Positions 1 to 10,940 of a DNA stretch of 47,181 nt are shown here, in pieces (within the stretch, counting starts at the first letter, position 1; the number at the start of each line of letters is the position of its first letter). Location: contig JANQOL010000353.1 in NCBI GenBank assembly GCA_028289675.1, forward strand, positions 1-47,181. The letters are read 5' to 3'. The notes beneath the pieces were generated by a model. That model was not told where the DNA came from. It did not search any database and was given only the letters and a program-made list of their open reading frames with translations. This DNA comes from Pirellulaceae bacterium. GTDB lineage: Bacteria; Planctomycetota; Planctomycetia; Pirellulales; Pirellulaceae. A program made the translations under genes and the position numbers.

Positions 1-844
1 AGTCGCCGCAGACGCACACGGGTCCGGATTGATCTTGCGCCCACTCTGCCAACGCTTGCAGCTGGCGATCACGGATGGCAGCACGGTGGAGTGGCAACGG
101 AGAAAGAGTATGGAGTGCAACCACCTGAACCTGTCGTCCATCGCGGCCGGTCACTTCGGCGATGATTGCTGGCTGGTCAGCGTATTCAAAGTTCTCAAAC
201 TTTAAGTTGGTTCCCGGTATCCGGCTGAAGACCGCGATGCCCTCCCCTCCCCAACTCTCTTTACCCAACTGGATCGGATACAGTTTATTCAGCGACGCAA
301 GTTGCTCTAGCATGCCCGGTCGGATCTCAATCAGCACCAGTAAGTCGGGATCCACGTCGCGTATCACTTGGAGAATGCCGGCATGCGAACGATTAACGGA
401 CAGAAGATTCCAAGACAGCACTTGCAACGAGTTGGCCGTGGTTGGTTGATTGCCGGGCTGACGGGGCAGCAAATTCCAGGGTTGAACGACGAACAGCAGA
501 TAGGCCAATGCCAACGCTGTGCCCCAACCTCGCCAAACGCGTTTCATCCACCACAGGCAGGGGCACACGACGCCGGCAACGATCAGTGCGTGGATGCAAA
601 AGTGATTGGCCAACTCCAACACCGGATGCAGAGAAGAAAAGAGCACCGTCAACGCGTGTAGACAAACGCCCGTTCCTGCGGCGGCCACGAGAAAGCCTGT
701 CAACGACCTACATCGCGACCAAAAATCGCCGAGAACCGATCTGGGCTCAGGTTTGGGATCGGGTTCAGCCGAGCTGGGCACAGAGGGGACTTTGATTGGG
801 ATGGTTGGGATCAGGCGACTTGGAAAGCTTGCCTGGCCGGGCAT
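1..844 (-). CDS. Endonuclease/exonuclease/phosphatase family protein with N-terminal hydrophobic segments (partial, runs off left edge)
   Basis: Manual translation of the minus strand from ATG at 844: MPGQASFPSRLIPTIPIKVPSVPSS...TTANSLQVLSWNLLSVNRSHAGILQVIRDVDPDLLVLIEIRPGMLEQL...GGEGIAVFSR...VQVVALHTLSPLPLHRAAIRDRQLQALAEWAQDQSGPVCVCGD. EEP motifs are present (WNL, lVLiEi, H-x-SP, terminal GD). Absent from the ORF track because it is truncated by the window edge. Confidence 0.85.
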   Translation of the reverse strand, partial: MPGQASFPSRLIPTIPIKVPSVPSSAEPDPKPEPRSVLGDFWSRCRSLTGFLVAAAGTGVCLHALTVLFSSLHPVLELANHFCIHALIVAGVVCPCLWWMKRVWRGWGTALALAYLLFVVQPWNLLPRQPGNQPTTANSLQVLSWNLLSVNRSHAGILQVIRDVDPDLLVLIEIRPGMLEQLASLNKLYPIQLGKESWGGEGIAVFSRIPGTNLKFENFEYADQPAIIAEVTGRDGRQVQVVALHTLSPLPLHRAAIRDRQLQALAEWAQDQSGPVCVCGD

Positions 845-1000
845 ATTTCCCGTGCGCGTTCGCAGGTTTGCGGCCACTGTAGGTGAACAGGCTACACCAA
901 GAATGAAAATGTGCCAGCTGGTTTCATTGAAAGTGCAAGTGGATAAACTACGATCTCACTCAGATCAAAAAATCTAACGCAGCCTAATCGGGAGAGCCAA

Positions 1001-1711
1001 ATGAAATTCAAAGCCTGGAAAAACCGGACGACGCTTGTTGCCTTGACGATGTTGATGAGTGCGGCCCAAACCGGTTGGTCTCAAGAGGAATTCAAATCGA
1101 TCTTCAATGGCCAGGATCTGCAAGGCTGGAAAGGTAATCCAGACCTGTGGTCGGTGGAAGATGGTGCCATCACTGGCCGTACGACGGCCGAAGCACCCCT
1201 CAAGTTCAATACGTTCCTGATCTGGGATGGTGGCAAAGTTGCCGACTTTGAACTGGAACTCGACTACAAGATTTCCGGAGGAAGCGCCAACTCGGGCATC
1301 CAGTATCGTAGTCGAATTATTAAGGAAGCCGACTTCATCGTGGGCGGTTATCAAGCCGACATCGATGCGACGCTGAAATACGCTGGCATCAACTATGAAG
1401 AAAAGGGACGAGGGATTTTGGTCCAACGAGGTGAACGCGTCACCATTGATCAGGACGGCAACAAGCAGGCCGAACGTTTCGCCGAATCCAGCGAACTAGG
1501 CAAGCACATCAAGGAAGGGCAATGGAATCATTACCGTGTGGTCGCCAAAGGACCCAGGCTGCGTCACTACATCAATGACCAATTGATGTCTGAGGTGACT
1601 GACGAGCAGAAAGATAAGTCCGCCAGCGAGGGCGTACTAGCGCTGCAGATTCACCAAGGGCCGCCAATGGTGATTCAGTACAAGAATGTGAAAATCAAGG
1701 TCATCCAGTAG
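1001..1711 (+). CDS. DUF1080 (3-keto-disaccharide hydrolase-like) secreted protein
   Basis: Signal peptide, then FKSIFNGQDLQGWKGNPDLWSVEDGAITGRT...FELELDYKISGGSANSGIQYRS, typical of DUF1080. Confidence 0.9.
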   Translation: MKFKAWKNRTTLVALTMLMSAAQTGWSQEEFKSIFNGQDLQGWKGNPDLWSVEDGAITGRTTAEAPLKFNTFLIWDGGKVADFELELDYKISGGSANSGIQYRSRIIKEADFIVGGYQADIDATLKYAGINYEEKGRGILVQRGERVTIDQDGNKQAERFAESSELGKHIKEGQWNHYRVVAKGPRLRHYINDQLMSEVTDEQKDKSASEGVLALQIHQGPPMVIQYKNVKIKVIQ

Positions 1712-1857
1712 CCGGTGATTGGCCGGCTTGAGATCGCATGCTTCGAGACAATCAACCATGGTCTGGAGCGTGCCGGTAGTGCTATCAATAGATCAGCGCG
1801 CACAGGTCTCGAAGACCATTTTATCCGAGCAGGTAAGTGTTCTTGCGGGGGGTCTGT

Positions 1858-2079
1858 TTAGGCAGCGTCTGGGTGATGCTGCTTCCAATGCCGGATGGCC
1901 GGTTTGATTTCTCGCATGGCAACCCAGTGTCCGTGAGTCTTGCTGGTGCTGGACAGCAGCGTTTCTGGCTTGACTTCGCCATGCTCAATCTTTGCGAGCA
2001 ATTCCCGCTCACAGACGGGACCGACACGTTTTTGGCGGTGAAAGAAACCGTTCTTCATGTAGAACCAATCAGCTGACAT
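1858..2079 (-). CDS. Small GYF_2/DUF4339-like domain protein
   Basis: 73 aa: WFYMKNGFFHRQKRVGPVCERELLAKIEHGEVKPETLLSSTSKTHGHWVAMREI, resembling the GYF_2 pattern (W-Y...GPv...L...G.i...tlv...W). Confidence 0.6.
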   Translation of the reverse strand: MSADWFYMKNGFFHRQKRVGPVCERELLAKIEHGEVKPETLLSSTSKTHGHWVAMREIKPAIRHWKQHHPDAA

Positions 2080-2792
2080 TTTTGCTCTCCCCAGAGTAAA
2101 TGAAGGCAGGTGATCAGGTGGGAAGGGAGTTCAACCCAACTGCGAATGCGGCGTGCAATACGTAACGTGTTAAGATTTTGTTGTCCTCTTTTGGAGATGC
2201 GGAATCAAGTAGGATTCGTCGTTTTTTCGAAGAACCCCCACACTGAGCAATGAACAGTTTTCCTGGCCATTAAGGTCGCTTTAGGGCGCCCAGTCCCTCG
2301 TTGCGCTGTGTTTCGCTTAGTCTACCAACGTTCAAGCCGACCCAGCCGACCGTAAGCCACTGCCTGCGCATGTGCCATCCTTCACAAGGTTTTCGGAGCC
2401 GCGGCGCCGAAAATGCTTCAGAATCCAGCACGAGGCGCATTTCGCCTGTGGGCAGGTGGTCACGCACTTCTAAGGAGCTCCGCCAATACGCTGCAAGTGA
2501 TCTCTGAGAGGAATTGTGCGGGCTGCGCGAACTTATCGCGCTCTACTTTGGCACGATCGAAGATTTGGCTGCCAGAACTGACGTGCTAGCCCGGTCAAGA
2601 AACCTTGGAAGTCCTTATTTTCGCTTCGTGAAGAATGGAAAAAGCCGAGCTAAGTGTTGTCTCCAAACTCGGCCAAATCGAGCGTTTCAAGTTCTACCGA
2701 GAAGGCTGAACTAGGCGATTGATCGATGCAGGACGACGAAGGCAGGGCTCAACTCAAACGAGCCGATGGCAGCCCGAGCAGTCGGGCTGAAG

Positions 2793-3746
2793 TCAGTCGT
2801 TGTCGCCCATCAACATACCGCCAAGCCCGCCAAAGGTGTCCAGCACTGAGCCCTGCTCTTTGGAACTGGATGCACCGGCAGAGAATCTTCTGGCCAACCG
2901 CGCAAAGGGCAAGCTTTGTAGCCAGATGGGGCCGGGACCGGTCAGGGTAGCAAACACCAAGCCCTCGCCACCAAACATGGCGCTCTTAATGCTGTTATTG
3001 AACTGGATGTCATAATTGACGGTAGGCCCCAAGGCCACGATGCAGCCGGTGTCAACACGTAGCGTCTCGCCGGGTTGCAATTCGCGGTGCATCATGGTGC
3101 CACAAGCGTGGATTAGCGCGATGCCGTCGCCACGGAGCTTCTGCATGATGAAGCCTTCGCCGCCTAGCAGACCCACGCCAATCTTCTTTTGAAAGGCGAT
3201 TGAGATCTCAATGCCTTTGGCTCCACACAGGAACGAATCTCGTTGGGCGACAATTTCACCACCCAGTTTGTCCAGGTGTAGAGCTTCGATGCGGCCGGGA
3301 TAGGGGGCGCCAAAAGCGACCGTTTGACGATCCTGAGCGATGTTGGAAAACACGGTCATGAATAGCGACTCGCCGGTCAGCACCCGCTTGCCGGCGGACA
3401 TCATCTTGTTCCAAAAATTGTCGCCTTTCTTACTGGGGTCACCAAACACGGTTTCCATATTGATGCCGGCGGACATGTACATCATCGCTCCCGCTTCAGC
3501 GATGACGGCCTCCCGTGGATCGAGGATGATCTCAGCGTACTGCATGTCGTCGCCGAAAATCTGATAGTCAATTTCATCCGCGATGCGGGTCGACGAGGAA
3601 ACATCCATGAGCATGGGTGGTTCCGTATCGGCTTCGGATTTGGCCACGAAGACGTCGCCGCATTTTTGGCAGCGTACTTGTTTACCCATGTGGGCGGCCG
3701 GAATGCGGTACTGGGCATTGCAGTAAGGACAAGCGATGGTTTCCAT
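2793..3746 (-). CDS. AIM24/TIGR00266 family protein with N-terminal MJ0042-type zinc ribbon
   Basis: METIACPYCNAQYRIPAAHMGKQVRCQKCGDVF (CxxC...CxxC), then YQIFGDDMQYAEIILDPREAVIAEAGAMMYMSAGINMET and the TIGR00266 body. Confidence 0.88.
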   Translation of the reverse strand: METIACPYCNAQYRIPAAHMGKQVRCQKCGDVFVAKSEADTEPPMLMDVSSSTRIADEIDYQIFGDDMQYAEIILDPREAVIAEAGAMMYMSAGINMETVFGDPSKKGDNFWNKMMSAGKRVLTGESLFMTVFSNIAQDRQTVAFGAPYPGRIEALHLDKLGGEIVAQRDSFLCGAKGIEISIAFQKKIGVGLLGGEGFIMQKLRGDGIALIHACGTMMHRELQPGETLRVDTGCIVALGPTVNYDIQFNNSIKSAMFGGEGLVFATLTGPGPIWLQSLPFARLARRFSAGASSSKEQGSVLDTFGGLGGMLMGDND

Positions 3747-3749
3747 GAT

Positions 3750-5195
3750 CTATTCCTTCATTCCGTCCGGTGGTGGAGTGGATTCAATGACGCGCTTCGA
3801 TTCCCAGCTGCCGCTAAAGTAGCGTGCCGCGAACACCAGGCCCATGGTGGCTACCCATCCCGCGATGACGTACCACCATAGCAATAGGCTAGGGCCGAAA
3901 TAAGCTTGGCAGCGAATTCCGGCGAATATGGCGCTGAAAGCAACCAGAATGGTGGCGATTAGTACAAACCAGGTGTCGCCAGCTCCTTTGATGGCCCCGA
4001 CGTAGACGACTTGGAATCCGTCCAGGACGCAGTACAAGGCGATGATTTGCAGCAGGGGCACCAAGATCGGCCGCATTTCGGCAAACCTTTCCGGTGGTGT
4101 GCCGATGGCGTATACGCCCAGCATCCAATCGGGAAACAGTCCCAACAGCAGCGCAAAACCGCTGGTGTAGAGCACCGTGATCACGATGGCGCAGCTGACG
4201 GATCGACGAGCCAAATCGACTCGGCCCTCAGTCAGCCGTTGACCCACCAGCACGCCCACCCCGACTCCGAGTCCCATCAGCGGGACGAACGCCAGTACGT
4301 TGAGACCCAAAGCCAGTGTCGTGGCCGCCATTTCAATCTCGCCGAGACGCCCGACTTGCAGCATGATGACCGAGAAACAACCAGCCTCGGCCAGTTGTTG
4401 CAGTCCTGCCGGCGCTCCGTAGATGGCAATGCGCTTCAGCAAACTCCACCGAAGTGGATAGCGCTTACCAATCCCGTAGATTGCGGCGGAGCTCCTGTCT
4501 TTGGAGATCAACCAATGGGCTAGTGGTATCTTCAGCCAGAACGAGCTGGCAGTGGCGACCGCCGCTCCATAGATGCCGCAGGCAGGTATCGGTCCCCAGC
4601 CGAAGATCAGCACAGCATCCAAGATCAGATTGACGACGCTGGCTGTGCCATCCATCAGCAGCACGGTTCGAGTGCGTCCCTGGCCGGTCAGGACGCCGCT
4701 TTGCACGCTGTAGAACAAAACACCTATGCCGCCCAGCAATAGAATTCGAAGGTAGCCCGATTCGAGCTGCACCAGTTCGCGCGAGTGCCCCGCCCACTCA
4801 AAGAAACTCCATGCCTGCCAGATACCCAGCAACAGTACTGGCACAAACAGCCAAGCCATCATCAGGCCATGTTGGTACACTTGGCCAACTTGCCGCGGCT
4901 GTCCTGCGCCGCGGTACTGCGACACAAACGTACTGACGTACCCCAGCATGCCCATCGGTAGGCAGAGCAAACTCCAGTACAGCGTGCCCGCGCCCATAGC
5001 GGCAGCCGCCGAGGATTCGGCTTGCCAGTACAGCAACGTGCGGTCGGTAAAGAGCGTGACGGAGAACAATCCAGACGAGATCATCAACGGCAGCGCAACT
5101 TGGATCAGTGGCCCTGGACCCCATGGAGAACGCCACCACGAGGCGATCGATGATTCAGTGGTCCGTTCCATGTCCGTTGAAGCTTGCAATGTCAT
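3750..5195 (-). CDS. MATE family efflux transporter
   Basis: 481 aa polytopic protein; LPLMISSGLFSVTLFTDRTLLYW, GAPAGLQQLAEAGCFSVIMLQVGRLGEIEMAATTLALGLNVLAFVPLMGLGVGVGVLVGQ. Confidence 0.88.
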   Translation of the reverse strand: MTLQASTDMERTTESSIASWWRSPWGPGPLIQVALPLMISSGLFSVTLFTDRTLLYWQAESSAAAAMGAGTLYWSLLCLPMGMLGYVSTFVSQYRGAGQPRQVGQVYQHGLMMAWLFVPVLLLGIWQAWSFFEWAGHSRELVQLESGYLRILLLGGIGVLFYSVQSGVLTGQGRTRTVLLMDGTASVVNLILDAVLIFGWGPIPACGIYGAAVATASSFWLKIPLAHWLISKDRSSAAIYGIGKRYPLRWSLLKRIAIYGAPAGLQQLAEAGCFSVIMLQVGRLGEIEMAATTLALGLNVLAFVPLMGLGVGVGVLVGQRLTEGRVDLARRSVSCAIVITVLYTSGFALLLGLFPDWMLGVYAIGTPPERFAEMRPILVPLLQIIALYCVLDGFQVVYVGAIKGAGDTWFVLIATILVAFSAIFAGIRCQAYFGPSLLLWWYVIAGWVATMGLVFAARYFSGSWESKRVIESTPPPDGMKE

Positions 5196-5417
5196 CTCGA
5201 AGTCCAGCAGGAAGAAGGGTTGCTGGCCAGAGACCAGTGGATGGCCGACATAGTGTGCTCAAGACGTTGAGCTCGGCCAAGCGTAACCACGAGACGAGAA
5301 TCAAACAGCCCAGCAACACAGGTTTTACGGTTCGCGTCTGCTCAGAATTGGCAGGCTGCCGGAGCGGAGAGTCCGTGGCCTGACTGCCAGAGCAACGCCG
5401 GAACGAAAAGGTTCACG

Positions 5418-5444
5418 GGCAAACTGAATTTGGTTCAGTTTGCC
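5418..5444 (-). terminator. Candidate hairpin terminator downstream of the globin gene
   Basis: Perfect 11-bp stem GGCAAACTGAA / TTCAGTTTGCC with 5-nt loop, in the gap between the globin stop (5480) and the MATE start (5195). No U tract. Confidence 0.35.
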
Positions 5445-5479
5445 GGAGACGCCCGGCGCAAGACAGCGTTGCACGGCCG

Positions 5480-5881
5480 CTACTGCTGTCCATCGCGATC
5501 CTGTCGATTGATCAAGAAGGTCGCCATGTTCGCGAAGAACCCATCCAACACCTGAGCCGCATCGGTATCGATGTTGGCGGAATCGACGGCGCGCCGCATG
5601 AGGGTCAACCAGCGGTCGCGCGCGGCCGAGTCGATAGCGAACGGTGCGTGTCGCATTCGTAATCGCGGGTGACCACGCTGCTCGATATAACGTGGCGGGC
5701 CGCCAAAGCGATAAATCAGAAACTCGCGCAGCCGAGTTTCCGCGCCAACCATATCGTCTGCTGGATACATCGGCCCGAGCAGGTCGTCACGAGCCACTTC
5801 CGCGTAAAACGCCGCACAAATGTCGGCAAAGCCAGCTTCACCAATGCGGGCAAAAACCTCATGTTCTTCAATGGCGGCCAT
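5480..5881 (-). CDS. Truncated hemoglobin (group II-like globin)
   Basis: FARIGEAGFADICAAFYAEVARDDLLGPMYPADDMVGAETRLREFLIYRFGGPPRYIEQRGHPRLRMRHAPFAIDSAARDRWLTLM; globin pattern (rFGGP.yY...GHprLrmRH..f.I....rd.Wl..M). Confidence 0.9.
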   Translation of the reverse strand: MAAIEEHEVFARIGEAGFADICAAFYAEVARDDLLGPMYPADDMVGAETRLREFLIYRFGGPPRYIEQRGHPRLRMRHAPFAIDSAARDRWLTLMRRAVDSANIDTDAAQVLDGFFANMATFLINRQDRDGQQ

Positions 5882-5914
5882 CTTGGTTCCTCAGTTTCCA
5901 ACGATCTAGTTTCA

Positions 5915-7069
5915 CTATGTGTCTCCCAACAATTCCGGCCACAGACTATCACTGACCAGTAGCCCTTGGCGAGACAGCCGAAGCGTGTTCTGGGCGTCTA
6001 AGGTCAGTAGTCCCATGTCCAGGTATTGTTGCAAGTAGGGTTCAAACAGCGGGCGGACCGAACTTCCGTAAACGTCGTTCAATTCTGTCAGGCTGAGACC
6101 GGCTAAACGCCGCAACCCAAATACCAGACGCTCCCGCACATACTGCTCCAGTCCAATTTCGTCTCGTTCGGCAACCGCACAGCGCCCCTCCAGTTGCCGC
6201 CGAATGTAGGTCGTGGGACTCCGATGATTGACCTGCCGCAGATAAGTGTGGTCCCGATCGCTTGGCAGGAAGCTGGCCGCGCCGGGTCCGAATCCCCACC
6301 AGGTGTGACCTAGCCAATAAGCTTCATTGTGCCGGCAGCGATATCCGGTCCGTGCAAAGTTGGACACCTCGTAGTGCTCCCAACCTGTCTGCGACAATGT
6401 CTTCAAAGTGTGTTCGTACATGGCCAACTGGACATCCTCGTCCAGCTCTTCGATTTCCTTGCGCAAGCGACGACCGTAAAACGCGGAACCACGTTCGATC
6501 GTCAGGCCGTAGGTCGAAAGATGCCGTAGTGGAAACTGAAGCGCAACTTCTATATCACGCTGCCAATCGCTCAGGCTTTCGTTGGGAGCGGCAAAGATGA
6601 GATCCAGCGAAACATTGTCAAACACTTGGCAACAAAGATTGATAGAGTCGCGAAGCTGCCGTCCGTGGTGATCGCGTTCCAAGACAGCCAACTTAGCATC
6701 GTTGAACGATTGTCCTCCCAAGCTGATGCGATTGACGCCATATTGTGACAGCAGCCCCAGGCGTTGCGCATCGCAATCCATCGGATTGACCTCGCAACTG
6801 AACTCCGCGGAAGCTGTGGGTGCGAACCACTCTGTCACCAGCGTTAGCAGTTGGCGCAGGTCGACGGGTGAAAGATGACTCGGTGTGCCGCCACCCAAGA
6901 AAATCGTGTCGACGTTTGCGGGTTGAACCAGCGTGGTGGCCAACTCGTGCTGAAGCGCTTGAAGGTAACCAGCCACGAGATCGTCACGTCCGGCAACCAA
7001 CGCAAAATTGCAGTAGCCACAGCGCCTGCCGCAGAAGGGCACATGAATGTAGACGCTGCGTGGAGTCAT
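5915..7069 (-). CDS. hemW: Radical SAM heme chaperone HemW (coproporphyrinogen III oxidase-like)
   Basis: MTPRSVYIHVPFCGRRCGYCNFA (CxxxCxYC), TIFLGGGTPSHL, SCEVNPMDCD, GVNRISLGGQSFND, SLDLIFAAPNES. The ORF extends to 7093; the internal ATG at 7069 is the likelier start. Confidence 0.92.
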   Translation of the reverse strand: MTPRSVYIHVPFCGRRCGYCNFALVAGRDDLVAGYLQALQHELATTLVQPANVDTIFLGGGTPSHLSPVDLRQLLTLVTEWFAPTASAEFSCEVNPMDCDAQRLGLLSQYGVNRISLGGQSFNDAKLAVLERDHHGRQLRDSINLCCQVFDNVSLDLIFAAPNESLSDWQRDIEVALQFPLRHLSTYGLTIERGSAFYGRRLRKEIEELDEDVQLAMYEHTLKTLSQTGWEHYEVSNFARTGYRCRHNEAYWLGHTWWGFGPGAASFLPSDRDHTYLRQVNHRSPTTYIRRQLEGRCAVAERDEIGLEQYVRERLVFGLRRLAGLSLTELNDVYGSSVRPLFEPYLQQYLDMGLLTLDAQNTLRLSRQGLLVSDSLWPELLGDT

Positions 7070-7243
7070 GGAGCCGAAGTTCGAGGCCAACAAGCAAATT
7101 GAAGTGCAGCCAGCTCCGCACAGGAGTGGGCAGGTGCCAGCTCAGCGGTCATAATTGGAGCCGCTCCAATCCAGTGATTCCTAATCCAGCCCACTCGATC
7201 CGGGCCGATTCCAAGCCCGATAGGTACTGAAGAAGTCTAGTTG

Positions 7244-8308
7244 ATGAGTCCAATTACTTACAAGGATAGCGGCGTCGACTTGGAAGTTTATGAGCAGGCC
7301 ATGCAGCGTCTGCCGAGGTTGATGCACCGGACATTTAGCCCGCGCGTCGTACGCAACGACGGAGGTTTCGCTGGGCTATTCCAATTGGATTTCAACTGTG
7401 CCTTGTTCTCGCGCAAATACGAACAACCCATCTTGGTATCTGGTACCGATGGCGTGGGGACCAAATTGAAAGTCGCTCAGCTGATGAATCGGCACGACAC
7501 GGTGGGCATCGATCTGGTCGGCATGTGTGTCAATGACGTATTGTGCTGCGGCGCGGAGCCACTGTTCTTTTTGGACTATGTGGCCATGAGCCGCGACAAT
7601 CCTCCGCTGCTCGAGCAGATCGTCGAGGGCATTAGCCAGGGGTGCGTCCAGGCGGATTGCTCGTTGCTGGCCGGCGAAACGGCGATTATGCCCGATCTGT
7701 ATCAGTCGGATGACTACGATGTGGCCGGCTTCTGCGTGGGCGTGGTCGAGAAAAAGAACTTGATTTCGGGCGCGCAAATTTCCGCGGGCGATACCGTCAT
7801 CGGCGTTCAGTCGTCCGGGTTTCACTCGAATGGCTATAGCTTGATTCGCAAAGTAGTATTCGACCAGGCTGGGTTGCAAGCCGACCAGAACATCGATCAA
7901 CTCGGCGAAACTGTGGGTGAGGCGCTATTGCGTCCCACGACCATCTACACGCGGCTAACGCGGCAAGTTTTAGAGCACTACAAGATCAAGAGTGTGGTAC
8001 ACGGCATTGCGCACATTACCGGCGGAGGCCTCTTGGAAAACACCCAAAGAATCCTGCCGACCGACGTAGATCTGCTGTTGGAACGCGGCTCTTGGGAAGT
8101 TCCAGCGGTGTTTCCCTGGGTACAGAGTTTAGGAGACATCGATCCGACGGAAATGGACCGCGTCTTCAACATGGGGTTGGGCCTGGTGCTTATTGTCAGT
8201 CCATTCTACGCCAAGACTGTTATGGATATTGCTGCCTCGCTCGGCCTCAAATCCTGGACGATTGGCCAGGCAGTTGCCGGAGAAGGTTGCAGCCGCTGGA
8301 AAGAATAA
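7244..8308 (+). CDS. purM: Phosphoribosylformylglycinamidine cyclo-ligase
   Basis: [20 protein letters not shown]...[15 protein letters not shown]...[30 protein letters not shown]...[12 protein letters not shown]...[10 protein letters not shown]; canonical PurM. Confidence 0.97.
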   Translation: MSPITYKDSGVDLEVYEQAMQRLPRLMHRTFSPRVVRNDGGFAGLFQLDFNCALFSRKYEQPILVSGTDGVGTKLKVAQLMNRHDTVGIDLVGMCVNDVLCCGAEPLFFLDYVAMSRDNPPLLEQIVEGISQGCVQADCSLLAGETAIMPDLYQSDDYDVAGFCVGVVEKKNLISGAQISAGDTVIGVQSSGFHSNGYSLIRKVVFDQAGLQADQNIDQLGETVGEALLRPTTIYTRLTRQVLEHYKIKSVVHGIAHITGGGLLENTQRILPTDVDLLLERGSWEVPAVFPWVQSLGDIDPTEMDRVFNMGLGLVLIVSPFYAKTVMDIAASLGLKSWTIGQAVAGEGCSRWKE

Positions 8309-8357
8309 GCCGGTCCAACGACTAGCGCCGACTCGATTGCACCAAGGAGTTCCACTG

Positions 8358-9992
8358 ATGTCTCAATGTGTTCGCTGGGCTTGTTGCGTCGTCTTGTGTT
8401 TTTGGCTGATCAACCGCGCCGCTCTAGCGGCTGATCCGGAGTCTGTTTCGTCAGCCGCGCAACGACCAAATATTGTGTTCGCGTTTGCCGATGACTGGGG
8501 ACGCTATGCGAGCGCATACGCGAGGCTCGAATCAGGCGGACCCAGCGATATTGTTACTACACCGAACTTTGATCGCGTTGCTCAACAGGGCGTGTTGTTT
8601 ACTCAGGCTTACGTCAATGCACCTTCGTGCACGCCCTGCCGGAGTTCACTGTTAAGTGGACAGTATTTTTGGCGAACCGGGTTGGGAGCCATTTTGCAAG
8701 GAGCAATCTGGGACGATGACATTCCCACCTATCCACTGTTGCTTGAACAATCCGGCTATCACATCGGTCACACTTATAAAGTTTGGAGTCCGGGGACACC
8801 CAAAGATCAACCGCATGGTGGGAAACGCACCAGCTATAACTCGGCGGGACGGCGCTTCAACGCGTTCTCGCAGTTTGTTGAAAAACAAATCGTCGGCCAA
8901 CAGTCCGATCCCCAGTCCGCCCGGCAGCAGCTGTTGAACGAGGTACGCGACAACTTCCGGTCGTTTCTCGAACAGTGTGATGATCAACAACCGTTTTGCT
9001 ACTGGTTCGGACCGACGAATTGTCACCGCAAGTGGATTCGCGGATCCGGCAAGTCGCATTGGGGCCTCGAGCCCGATCAATTGCGTGGCAAGCTACCGGG
9101 CTACTTGCCTGACGTACCCGAAGTCCGTCAAGATTTCTGCGATTACTTGGGAGAAGTTCAGGCCTTTGACGCTGGCCTCGGAGTTTTGCTGAACGAGTTG
9201 GACGAGCGGGGGTTGGCGGACAACACGATCGTGGTGGTCAGCGGCGATCATGGCATCCCCGGCATTCCCCGGGGCAAGTGCAATCTCTACGATCTTGGAA
9301 CGCGCGTGCCGTTGGCGATTTGCTGGCCCAGTGGCGCGGGCGCAGGTTTGGTCGTCGACGATTTTGTAAGTTTACCTGACTTGGCCCCGACTTTCTTGCA
9401 AGCCGGCGGGGTGGTCGTCCCCAATGTCATGACCGGTCGCAGTTTGGTACCCGTGCTGCAATCTCGACGTTCGGGTGTGATTGATGATCAGCGAGATCAT
9501 GTGGTGGTCGGCCGTGAACGGCACGTCGCCAAAGCTCGCCATGGACAGCTGCCATATCCTCAGCGAGCGATTCGCACTGCTCAGTTCCTGTACATCCGCA
9601 ACTTCAAACCCGATCGCTATCCCATGGGTTTGGCACCTGGCTTTGGTTTGGCCGAGGACGCTGCTTGGCCCAGTTTCGACCAGTTGCGCGAGAACACGTT
9701 TTCCGCATTTGGCGACTTGGATGCCAGTCCCACCAAAGCTTGGATGCTGACGCACCTGGAAGCTCAAGCAACTCGCCAACAAGTGGAACTGACCATGGGC
9801 TTGCGGCCCGCAGAAGAGTTGTTTGATGTGAGGCAAGACCCGGATCACATGACCAACCTTGCGGCAGATCCCGAGTACCGCGAAATCAAGCAGCGTCTTT
9901 CCGATCGCCTGATGAAGATTCTTCGTGACAGTGGCGATCCACGCGTCATCGGTGATCAATATGATCGACCACCCTTCGCCGGTACGCCTTAA
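8358..9992 (+). CDS. Sulfatase (formylglycine-dependent), secreted
   Basis: [14 protein letters not shown]..., C-x-P-x-R maturation motif in [44 protein letters not shown] at 8358 with signal peptide; the listed ORF (8193) is over-extended. Confidence 0.93.
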   Translation: MSQCVRWACCVVLCFWLINRAALAADPESVSSAAQRPNIVFAFADDWGRYASAYARLESGGPSDIVTTPNFDRVAQQGVLFTQAYVNAPSCTPCRSSLLSGQYFWRTGLGAILQGAIWDDDIPTYPLLLEQSGYHIGHTYKVWSPGTPKDQPHGGKRTSYNSAGRRFNAFSQFVEKQIVGQQSDPQSARQQLLNEVRDNFRSFLEQCDDQQPFCYWFGPTNCHRKWIRGSGKSHWGLEPDQLRGKLPGYLPDVPEVRQDFCDYLGEVQAFDAGLGVLLNELDERGLADNTIVVVSGDHGIPGIPRGKCNLYDLGTRVPLAICWPSGAGAGLVVDDFVSLPDLAPTFLQAGGVVVPNVMTGRSLVPVLQSRRSGVIDDQRDHVVVGRERHVAKARHGQLPYPQRAIRTAQFLYIRNFKPDRYPMGLAPGFGLAEDAAWPSFDQLRENTFSAFGDLDASPTKAWMLTHLEAQATRQQVELTMGLRPAEELFDVRQDPDHMTNLAADPEYREIKQRLSDRLMKILRDSGDPRVIGDQYDRPPFAGTP

Positions 9993-10133
9993 CGTCCAGC
10001 TTAGGAGCATTGAAATTGCCCGACTCGACAGCGCCACTTTCGAGTCGGTATTTGTTGGCTTTCAGCTAAAAGTGGTACTGTCCAGCTTGTAGTGGCGAAT
10101 CTTGGATGTGTAACGAGCAAAGCGGGTGTTGAT

Positions 10134-10625
10134 TCAACCATCCCAGATTCCCAAGCAACGTCGCAACAGCACCAGTTGCCCGAGGTGGTACGCATTGTGA
10201 TCCGCAATGAGCAACGCTTCGCGCAGAATTGTTTGACCGTCGCCGTGGGGAATGGGAGCGAACAAATCTGTCGTCGGGCTGGAGACCAAGTCAATCATCT
10301 CGTTTAAGTCGTTTCGGAATGCGTTCACGCTTTTGTCCCAGGATTCTGGTTCGGGCGGAGCGTCATGTTCCGGCCAGTATCCATCTGGGAATTTGGGCGA
10401 CACATGATCTGCGTCGCGAGAGAACTCAAGAATATCCCATTGGCAAATGCGTAGGTGTTCCAGCAATTGCCAGACTGAATGCTCAGTGCCTCGGACCTTC
10501 GCTCCGCGCATCGCCTCAGGAACATCGGCAATTGCCTGCTCAAAATCTAGGTGCGCGCCACCGCCTTTGAGTAGATACACCACGTGTTCACGGAGAGACA
10601 GATCAGTGCTGGACATGTGAACCAT
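10134..10625 (-). CDS. DinB family protein
   Basis: H...L...A.AH.DFE.A...[43 protein letters not shown] (DinB metal-binding His pattern). Confidence 0.85.
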   Translation of the reverse strand: MVHMSSTDLSLREHVVYLLKGGGAHLDFEQAIADVPEAMRGAKVRGTEHSVWQLLEHLRICQWDILEFSRDADHVSPKFPDGYWPEHDAPPEPESWDKSVNAFRNDLNEMIDLVSSPTTDLFAPIPHGDGQTILREALLIADHNAYHLGQLVLLRRCLGIWDG

Positions 10626-10940
10626 TCCTTGCCAATCGAGTAATCTTGATCTCGATTTTACCGGCAGCGGGCCGTTGCTAGAACACGGTCACCGTCGGTG
10701 AGCTCGACGTCGAGCCCGTGTTTACCGGGTAAACTGGGAACGTAGAATGAGTTGTTCGTCCACTTTGTCTACGTGGCAAAGAAGAAACACATCGACGTGC
10801 GTTCCAAGTGATGCGCGGTTTGCCAACGGTTGGCGAATCGCATGTCGCCACACGCATTCTTGGCAAACAAAGTTTGCACGCGAACGAACCGTGGAGGTCG
10901 TGGCAATGACGTATCAAGAGCAGCAACTCAGGAATTCAAT

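Noticed and set aside
2270-2714. ORFs 2270..2467 (-), 2301..2507 (+), 2514..2714 (+) as real genes
   Set aside because: Short, mutually overlapping, no recognisable motif, no clear ribosome-binding site; left unannotated.
3482-3718. Many listed ORFs opposite or in alternate frames of large genes (e.g. 3482..3718, 4011..4523, 20516..21187, 25781..26584, 31515..31841, 41505..42422, 42955..43914)
   Set aside because: They lie inside well-supported coding genes in other frames and show no family features; treated as shadow ORFs of GC-rich coding sequence.
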